Origin: Portunus trituberculatus
Taxonomy: Eukaryota; Arthropoda; Malacostraca; Decapoda; Portunidae
Reading direction: 5' to 3'
NCBI RefSeq assembly: GCF_017591435.1
Contig: NC_059304.1
Coordinates: 21,512,175-21,576,174 of the forward strand
DNA length: 64,000 bases
This document shows positions 56,743-64,000 of the stretch, piece after piece. Numbering within the stretch: the stretch's first letter is position 1; every line of letters begins with the position of its first letter. Both the position numbers and the translations under genes were made by a program. Below the pieces are notes generated by a model. It saw nothing but the letters and a program-made list of their open reading frames with translations, was not told where the DNA came from and did not search any database.

Positions 56743-58058
56743 TCACCAACCCTGGGCAGTGACGGTGGTGGTGACGACCTTGTGCTTGGTAACAGTGGTG
56801 GTGGCGGCGCCGCAGCGGCCCTTTACGGTCTCTGTCACGAAGCTGGTCACGTGCACTGTCTTGGTTGAGCCGGATTTTGCACACCGGACGTCGCCGCCAC
56901 CGAAGCGGTTCTGGGATGAGCCGTGGATGTCAGACTGCGCCACGTACTTGATGGCGGTGGTGGTGACAAGCTGGGTCACCACCTGGGGCTGGTTCCTCAC
57001 CACCTCCTCAGTCACAATCCTGATCTGGGGCGGGGCGGAGACAGTGGTGGTCAAGTAATTTGTCACCTGCTGGAACCTAACCTGGGCCTGCGTGGTGGTC
57101 ACGTACTGGGTGTCCGTGACGTGGCGCAGCTGGTGCTGAGTCTCCGTCACCACCTGAGTATTCGTCACGTGATGCCTCACCACCTGCTGCTCCGTCACGA
57201 TCTGAGTGGTGGTGACAGGCTGGTGCACAAAGCGAGTCTGCACGTTGGCCCTGCACAGGTTGACGGTGGCGGGCTCTGTCACTTTCTGCGTTACCGTTAC
57301 GTACGAGGTGACGACTTGAGCGTTGCACTGAGCTTGTCTGACATAGGTAGGGGCCGGGGCTCCAACCTGGGCCTCCACGATGACATGCGCCGGAGGGGAC
57401 GCCTTGACAAAGACGGGTGCGGGAGGAGAGGACTTGAGAATGATTGGTGCGGGGGCTGAGTGACCGTAGAAGCGGAAGGGAGAGGTTTTCTTCGCCAACT
57501 GCAGACAAGACATGGTAACAAAATATTGCTAACACGTATACCAAGAAAAGAAGCTTTGAAAAGAGTCTACATATTGAATCTAACGCCTTGTTTCCTCTAA
57601 CCAGTCACTGAACTCTAAACAGCTCTACATATCACTATACTTGTTTCATTGCAGTTCATGACAAAACCTTCGATCGTGATCCCTTCAAGAATATCAAACA
57701 AGGACTTGAATACTTCTTCGAAATAATCACAGAATTTTATGAATATCTTATCAAGCAGCAACGTTACTCCTAAACACTACATTCTTAATAATAACTAACA
57801 TGATTCCCTTCACGATGTAAACTGTATATGGAACTTTATAACGAACACAGAAAATTTCTGCGCCAGCACTTTCTCTACGTTTTCTTCCCTCGATTCTCAA
57901 ATGACAACTATATTTCCCTTATTACATCCTGAGACTCCACAGCCGCCCCTCATTCCCTTACTAACCTTGAGGACCTTGAGTCCTTTCAGCGTGGCGTCCG
58001 TCGCGGCCACCAGCAGCACCATCATCAGCGCCACAGACAAACACGCTCGCAGCATCAT
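56743..58058 (-). CDS. Gene E: secreted Val/Thr/Gln-rich repeat protein, 282 aa, two coding exons
   Basis: ATG at 58058 abuts a GTTTCCAG acceptor. Exon 2 (58058-57966) codes 31 residues and ends AAG|GTTAGT. Exon 3 (57498-56743) follows TCTGCAG and codes 251 residues; both are phase 0. Residues 1-22 are a signal peptide (MMLRAC, Leu/Met/Val core, ATDA). A Pro/Ala-rich segment with repeated SPPAP and APAP comes next. Short β-prone repeats follow (TTTQIVTEQQVV, NTQVVTETQ, DTQYVTTTQ, VVTQLVTTT). A region with RFGGGDVRC and GRCGAA closes the protein. There are five Cys in all, one in the signal peptide. The repeats echo A to D but Tyr is mostly replaced by Val, and the (V/F)PVY and CPKPSYG motifs are absent. 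It is a distant relative or a convergent neighbour. Confidence 0.85.
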
Positions 58059-58387
58059 CTGGAAACACCAAGAAAGAGAGTCACTTTTTATCCTTCGTGC
58101 TTTGCTTCTGTTTGGGTAGAGAAGTGACGGAGAGAAACTGGGGAAGGGAGCAGGAAGAAGAGGAGAGGAGAGTTTGACATGTTTAAGGAGCTCAGTAAGT
58201 TGTGATGATTCTGTAGATGAAGGGAATAGAATAATGAAAACTAAGGATGGTAAAGAGAAGGAGCAAGTAGGAAATTTGAAAAGTTATAGTGACAATTAAG
58301 AACCGAAATAAAGCAAATAAAGAAGACATAAATAGTTAATCATCCTTCTATCTCTCCCTCCCTCCTGCTGGTGTCCTACTGAAGCAC

Positions 58388-58446
58388 CTTGGGAAGTGTC
58401 CAGCGGAGGAGTGATGCCAGGGGAAGCACATCCTCCAGTCTTTATA
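58388..58446 (-). promoter_or_regulatory. Gene E TATA box and probable exon 1
   Basis: Minus-strand TATAAA at 58446-58441. The only nearby donor candidate is CCCAAG|GTGCTT at 58388, which is weaker than in A to C. Distance (58 nt) is in the family range. Confidence 0.5.
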
Positions 58447-59022
58447 CACCGAGACTCAGATGATAAGCCTAGCGTATAGGTAAGGTTCGCCCGCCCCTCT
58501 TGCCCCGCCGTACCCGCTAATCACACACCTGCGCCATATGCTGCGGCAGGGTCAGGTCAGTGTAGGGTCAGTGATGTAAACTGCCGATATGGACTAGCGG
58601 TGGTGATAAAAATCTTTCCCTCCCGTTAGTGGTCGTCACCCTCTTTCCTGTCTCTCCCCCCTAGTCACAAGTTATAGCCGTGTTTTCTTTCACTGTATCT
58701 ACAAACATTTTCTTCAGTCTTTCTTCTCTCTTTCTTCTGTCAAGTTTGTCCTTCTCCAGCATCCTCTTCCTCCCACCCGAACCCTCCCCATGCTCCTCGT
58801 CTCGCCTCTATCGTTGTTCTCAGACCGACGTACAGTACTTGTGTTGTGGCTCTGGTGCTTGCGTCTCTGATTCTGTCCTTCAGCCTCGTTAATGCCGGTG
58901 ATATAATTGGTGCGTGTTCTCTTCAGCGGTCTTCACTTTCCATTCTTGTCTTTCCTGATGATTTAAATGGTAAAAGAAAAAAAGATATTAATTAAAAAGT
59001 ATTATTGTGGACGACTTCTCGT
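58447..59022. other. Spacer between gene E promoter and tRNA-Pro
   Basis: No gene or repeat was recognised. Confidence 0.5.
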
Positions 59023-59094
59023 GGCCTGGTGGTCTAGGGGTATGATTCTCGCTTTGGGTGCGAGAGGTCCCGGGTTCAAATCCCGGCCAGGCCC
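59023..59094 (+). tRNA. tRNA-Pro (UGG)
   Basis: The acceptor stem GGCCTGG/CCAGGCC pairs perfectly over seven positions. The anticodon stem CTCGC/GCGAG encloses TTTGGGT (anticodon TGG, Pro), and the T arm is CCGGG-TTCAAAT-CCCGG. Discriminator is C, as in other metazoan tRNA-Pro. A box TGGTCTAGGGG and B box GGTTCAAATCC are the internal promoter. A TTTT terminator lies about 20 nt downstream. No intron. The core from D arm to T arm matches the usual animal tRNA-Pro, so this is an intact gene rather than a SINE head. Confidence 0.95.
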
Positions 59095-59099
59095 GCGCA

Positions 59100-61840
59100 G
59101 TGCTGACTATACACTTTTATTACTTGCGAAGTCGATAGTAATGCATTGTCTTCCATTTTGTTTCTTACTAGTGTCACTTATAAGCTTCATGTGAAATTTT
59201 GTATATGTATGAATTGCATGTAAATATAAGTTTGTACTCAAGTATTATATTCATTCACCACAAAAAAAAAAAAATAAATAAAAAATTTACACGACTAACA
59301 CACATTACAGCGGCCAGTGCATAACAGGCGGCGAGCCACACTGGACAGGGGCACAAATAAGCCATTGATTATATGCTTGTCATGGACTTCACTCGCCGCA
59401 AAGGGACACACTCACATCGTAAATACTCATGTGACAGCGGGATTGCATGCGGGACTGTGCGCCACACGTGGATGTTGTATTACACCTCTATTGCGAGCAA
59501 CACTGCCTAAATAAACAAGCTAGACACAATGCCCTCGTTGTGAACAAGTCCCACTACCCGTAAAGTGGAGTGAAATAAGGAGACAAAGAAATCAAATACG
59601 TATAAGAATAAAAGTGTTTGGGCCTTACCAGACTGATAATGTTGGTTGTTAATTAATGGTCTTCTGAATATTTGTTATGCTCATTAATGTGTTGTGCAGC
59701 CTACACATCTTACTACCTCCGGAAAGCTTTAAACTCTTATGACATACCCTGCTTAGACCTCCACCGGTTAACAGAAACACTCGCACAAGGACAATAGTAC
59801 ATTAGGAGGTATATGGACCTTGAAACAAACACCAAAATAACTCTGCCCTCGCCCCGCCCAGTAACTGCTGCGTGTTGTCCTGCCAGATGTGGGATGCTTG
59901 GCGGGCATTGCTGGGCGCGGCGTGAAGGCTTCTATCTACAATCAGTAATGGGATAGGTTTATATGTTTCTTTATTTAGACTTCATTTTTATCCTTGTTTA
60001 CAGGTATGAAGGGATAGACGGTGGCAGGAGGGTAGGCGGTAGGTGATATTTTTAGCAAGTAGTGGCCTGGCAGTAACATCTACGGCGCAGTTGTTATCAA
60101 AGATGTAATCCTGGATTGGGTACTGTTTTTCCTTTTTTTTTTTTCTAGCTGCCGGTGTGTTCGAAATGATATAGAATAGGTAAGAAACAGTAATAGTTAT
60201 TTTATATGAAAGACACAAGTCCGTGATGTAGAAAGTGAATTTTTTTAATAACTTTATTTTGTTTTACCACGTGGAAAGATTGATGGAGATGTCGATGAAA
60301 GTTGAGGAGAGCAGACCGTGATATTAGCGAACACAACTATCGAACACGTACAGCATGCCCAGCTGATATTTTCACTGAACGATTTTGAAGAAGTAGAAAG
60401 AAAACAACTTGTATAGGATAAGTAACGTACAGTACAATGAATGAGACGGACGATAGCAGTATTGCTCGTTGTGGCGAGAGTAGTGGCCGCGGGTTACGTG
60501 ATTAGGAGTGATTAGGTGATAAACACACTTAGACATACATTACCGTGTCAATACGAGATAGCGAGAGTTTTTCTTGTGGTGGTGGCGACGTGGTGATGTG
60601 GTGAAGTGACAGTGAAGTGTGATGAGGTGCAGAGAAAGGCCTGTGTGTGATATTCTTTTCTTTTATTATTTCTTCTAAGTTTCCTTCTCACTCGGTGGTC
60701 GGCGTGGTGTGAAGGACGTGATGGGCTCGGGAAAGTAATTGGTAAGTGACATTATTGGTGTTTCCTTGTGTTATTCATAGCACAACACAAAACAAATCAT
60801 ATCTTTCATCCTCTAATTTCATGATGTACTCTTTACTTTTGTCATTTATCTTTATTTTGTTCCGTATTGCTCTCTCACACGTGATTTAGTGCCAGTATTA
60901 TGTAGTTGAACGCATTCCTTCGTTTTTTTCAGACTAGCAAGCAAGATTCCATAAGTCTGTTTAATAAAGACCTTCCTACTGTTGCAATATCGGCTCGCTG
61001 TCAATTCGGTTCTCTGCCAGCCCCTTTTTCAACTCGGCTCACGCGTTACTCAAACCTCTAACTCTTCATACAACTTGGCTCATGGTAAATTTGCAGTTTT
61101 CAACCAATATACCCTGTCTTATATTTCTTTTTCCCTCTGTCTAACAAGCTTGGGGACCTCCTGGGAAAGCGGGGTTTTAACCTAACCTAACCCCATTTTT
61201 CGATATGGTAAAATAGGGTTAGAAATGCGCGTAGAAGTGTGATCTAGACCGTGAGAATGTGTATAGTTACGTGTGGTGTATTGGTTGAAACTGCAATAAT
61301 CCTGGCTCATTTCTAACTTGCTATACGTTTATCTCGGCTCTTGTTTCGGTTCATTTCTAACCCAGATTACGTTTAACTCGGCCCATAACTCGCTACTCAT
61401 TAACTCGCCCCATGCACTGCCAGACTCCAGGACTTCAGATCGTGGCCTCGGTGGTAGTGTGGTGTGTTGCTTCCTCGTGTTGTACCAGAAGACGAAGAGG
61501 AAGGCAAGAATGTCCATAGATCAGACATTTTAAGTTGCCAGGAAATTAGGAAAAGGGAAGATATATAAAAAAAGAAGCAATGAAAGAAAAATTTAAAAGA
61601 TGAAGTTAAAAGAAAATATGAAGATAAAAGAAATAAAGAAAAGAAAATATCAAGACGGAGAAAAAAAGGAAATGAATGAAAAGAAGAAAAGAAGAACATG
61701 AACAACAGCATCAACAACAAGGAGAAGAAGTTAAAAGAAAAAAAGGAAGAAAGATGGCCTGTAGTTTCACTTTCACAGTTGTCACTTGAGATGTTCTAGA
61801 TGGGTTGGTGTGTGGATGTTGGCACGTGTCTACAAACCTA
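59100..61840. other. AT-rich DNA without a recognised gene
   Basis: No coding exon, RNA gene or mobile element was recognised. A short AACCTAACCTAACCCC tract lies at about 61178-61193, and a purine-rich run covers 61540-61760. Confidence 0.5.
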
Positions 61841-61849
61841 CTTTGCGGC

Positions 61850-62060
61850 CTCCTCCTCCTCCTCCTCCTCCTCCACCTCCTCCTCCTCCTCCTCCTCCTC
61901 CTCCTCCTCCTCCTCCTCCTCCTCCTCCTCCTCCTCCTCCTCCTCCTCCTACTACTACTACTACTACTACTAATAATAATAATAATAATAATAATAATGA
62001 TAATAATAATAATAATAATAATGATAATAATAATAATAATAATAGAAATAATAATAATGG

Positions 62061-62121
<61 letters not shown>
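61850..62121. repeat. Compound trinucleotide array (CCT)n-(ACT)n-(AAT)n-(ACT)n
   Basis: About 100 bp of CCT, 22 bp of ACT, 90 bp of AAT with GAT interruptions, then 60 bp of ACT. Phase is kept across the block changes, as expected when units arise by point change and slippage. Confidence 0.95.
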
Positions 62122-62199
62122 GCTACTTCTTCTCCTCGCTGGTGTGGAAATATTGACAAGAATGGTGACCTGCAATTCTTCCTGTGATGTAGTGTGAGA

Positions 62200-62216
62200 G
62201 ATAGATAGATATATAG

Positions 62217-62272
<56 letters not shown>

Positions 62273-62433
62273 TTGTGGCAGTGCCTATGGGAGATGGAGT
62301 GAGGTTTTTCCAGTAATGGTGAGAGTGATGGCAGTGACGCGAAGGCGGAAGAGCTGAAAAAAGTGCACGATTAATGGCTTTTCAATCCAATTCTTGGCTG
62401 CGCGCTTCACCTGCTCCTTCTCAGATGACCAGA

Positions 62434-62480
<47 letters not shown>
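62200..62480. repeat. (GATA)n-(AG)n and (GT)n tracts
   Basis: GATA 62200-62236 passes into AG to 62270; GT lies at 62437-62480. Confidence 0.93.
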
Positions 62481-62481
<1 letters not shown>

Positions 62482-62859
62482 GAAGGGGGGGAAGTTAATT
62501 GTACACATTGTGTTTTTTTTTTCAGTTTATCTTCTTGTCCCTGCATCACCTTTGTCTTAAGGAGGTGGCTTCAGTTTCCCATCTTTTCTATCAGAGCAAC
62601 GCACACTGTCGTTCTTCATCAGCTTGTCGTTTTTCTTTCAGCATCATCGCCTTTCTCTGGATTCCAATACCTTCTTCAGTGTTCGATCCTTCCTCTCCTC
62701 CTTCATAGTCTTCTCGATGGATTTTCTTTTTTTTTCTTTAATTTTTCTTTACTAATTGATATGTACTGTGTTTCCTAATTAGTGGTGTTCTTTATTCATG
62801 TTATGTTCTTACGAGAGCTTCCGTCAGTTATTTCTGTGTAAAGTTTCTGTTATATATCT

Positions 62860-63135
62860 CATGTTCCTCTATTTTTTCTTTTTTTCCTTTTTTTTTATTT
62901 CAGTCATCTCAATTTTCTTCCATACCATTGCTACGTGACACTTTTTTTTCTCCTTTCTTTTCATTTCAACTGTCTCTTTCTTCATCCTTACCATTGTAAC
63001 GCGATACTTTCTTTTCCTTCTTTTCATTTTAGCCATCTTTATTTTCTTCCATACCATTGTAACTCGGCATTATCTTTTTTTTCTCCTTTATTTTCACTTT
63101 AACCATCGTTATTATCATCCATACTATTGCTACGC
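62860..63135. repeat. Tandem repeat of ~66-bp units
   Basis: Four units share CCATACCATTGCTACG-type phrases near 62918, 62987, 63050 and 63118 (steps 63-69 bp), each preceded by a T-rich run and TTTCA. Confidence 0.75.
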
Positions 63136-64000
63136 TGCACCATCACCCATGCACCATCCCACCCTCATTTCTATCATGTTCACCTTTTACGTCCAGGTTC
63201 TTGCAACACTGCCTGGGTTTCCCGTGGCTTTATTCATCTTTACCTTGTAGTCTGGATTTGTTTTCTCGATGATAAACACTCGGGTACACCTTTTCCTCCG
63301 TCATGCAGCTGGCCTGAATTCTCTGTAGTTCACCTCGCTCTCTATTCACTCTGTTTCCTTTGCAAATGAATATAATGATCTTTCTCGACTCGGCTTTCTT
63401 GCGACATTTTTCTCATATAAGTTGAGCTGTTTTCTGGTGGTGTTTTTTGTGTTTTCTCTCCGGGCATGACGAAACAGAAGTGGTGTTTTAACAGTGATGA
63501 TCTTCAGGTGTCTGCTTTCTATTTCTCTAGAGCACAAGATAGGCAGATTAACTCGTTTCACTAATATGGACCTCTTTTGTTGTTGATATTTAAGTCCCTG
63601 TAATGGATTGTTTGCATAGACATTGAGGAAATAAGTATATGAGGTTGATGTTGTTTTTGCGAGGCGACAGATGTACGTACTTTAAAAAATGTGTTGTGAA
63701 TATTAGAGCTTCGAAAATTGTGGGGAGTTTTTTCTGGAAGTATTAATGGCAAAATAGATTCAAGAAAAGAAGAGGAGGAAAAGAAAAAGTCAGTTCGCTT
63801 CTTCGTCTATTTCACCACCTTCTCAATTCATGCACGTGACTGATACATACCTGAGTGAGTCTTGGATTCCTGCTCATATTTTGTCTCCCTAGCTATGAAA
63901 GAAAAAAAAGAAAACTTGCATTCCTCTACCGTGTGTCAAGGAAGCGAAATTAAATCAACAAATACAAGCGAAGTTTTTGATTGCTCACGTAGACATATAC
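63136..64000. other. No recognised gene
   Basis: Open frames here are short and lack domain, signal peptide or splice context. Nothing repetitive was recognised. Confidence 0.45.

Noticed and set aside
58967..59194. Short plus-strand frame over the tRNA-Pro gene
   Set aside because: The central residues are the translated tRNA; frames of this type are common over tRNA genes.

Overview
The window looks like nuclear DNA from an arthropod, most likely a decapod crustacean such as a crab. The evidence is TATA-driven genes with short introns, tRNA-headed SINEs, TTAA-flanked MITEs, CCTAA-type tracts and an extreme density of (AG)n, (GT)n and trinucleotide microsatellites. Species-level placement is inference. 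Nothing bacterial, viral or CRISPR-like was seen.

The coding content is a dispersed cluster of five small secreted-protein genes, called A to E here: A (+, 3629-6094), B (-, 12870-10897), C (-, 27656-26554), D (-, 47832-45284) and E (-, 58058-56743). Each appears to have an upstream TATA box, a short non-coding exon 1, an exon 2 that starts with the signal peptide, and a large exon 3 coding a low-complexity mature protein. Both coding exons join in phase 0. A to D are clear paralogues: exon 3 opens with (V/F)PVY(K/Q)T, continues with Tyr-Gln-Thr type repeats and closes with a Tyr-Thr-Val-Thr...Cys block. E has the same gene layout but its repeats are Val/Thr/Gln-rich. C carries an apparent one-base deletion in exon 2. 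D ends in a Gly/Tyr tail coded by a microsatellite. I do not recognise a named family; a secreted structural, cross-linkable matrix role (cuticle, adhesive or envelope) is inference from composition.

The rest is repeat-rich intergenic and intronic DNA. It holds about ten copies of a ~210-bp TTAA-flanked MITE, two of which sit in demonstrable empty sites. It also holds an internally deleted Harbinger-like element (32157-32793) with six palindromic subterminal motifs, three full copies and one truncated copy of a Val-tRNA-headed SINE embedded in (GT)n, and two copies of a second, poly(A)-tailed SINE. There are several minisatellites with 60-160 bp periods and microsatellites up to about 445 bp. 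One intact tRNA-Pro(UGG) gene lies at 59023-59094.

The most interesting content is the secreted repeat-protein cluster with its duplicated promoters. The TTAA MITE family is second, because its target-site behaviour can be read directly from the sequence.
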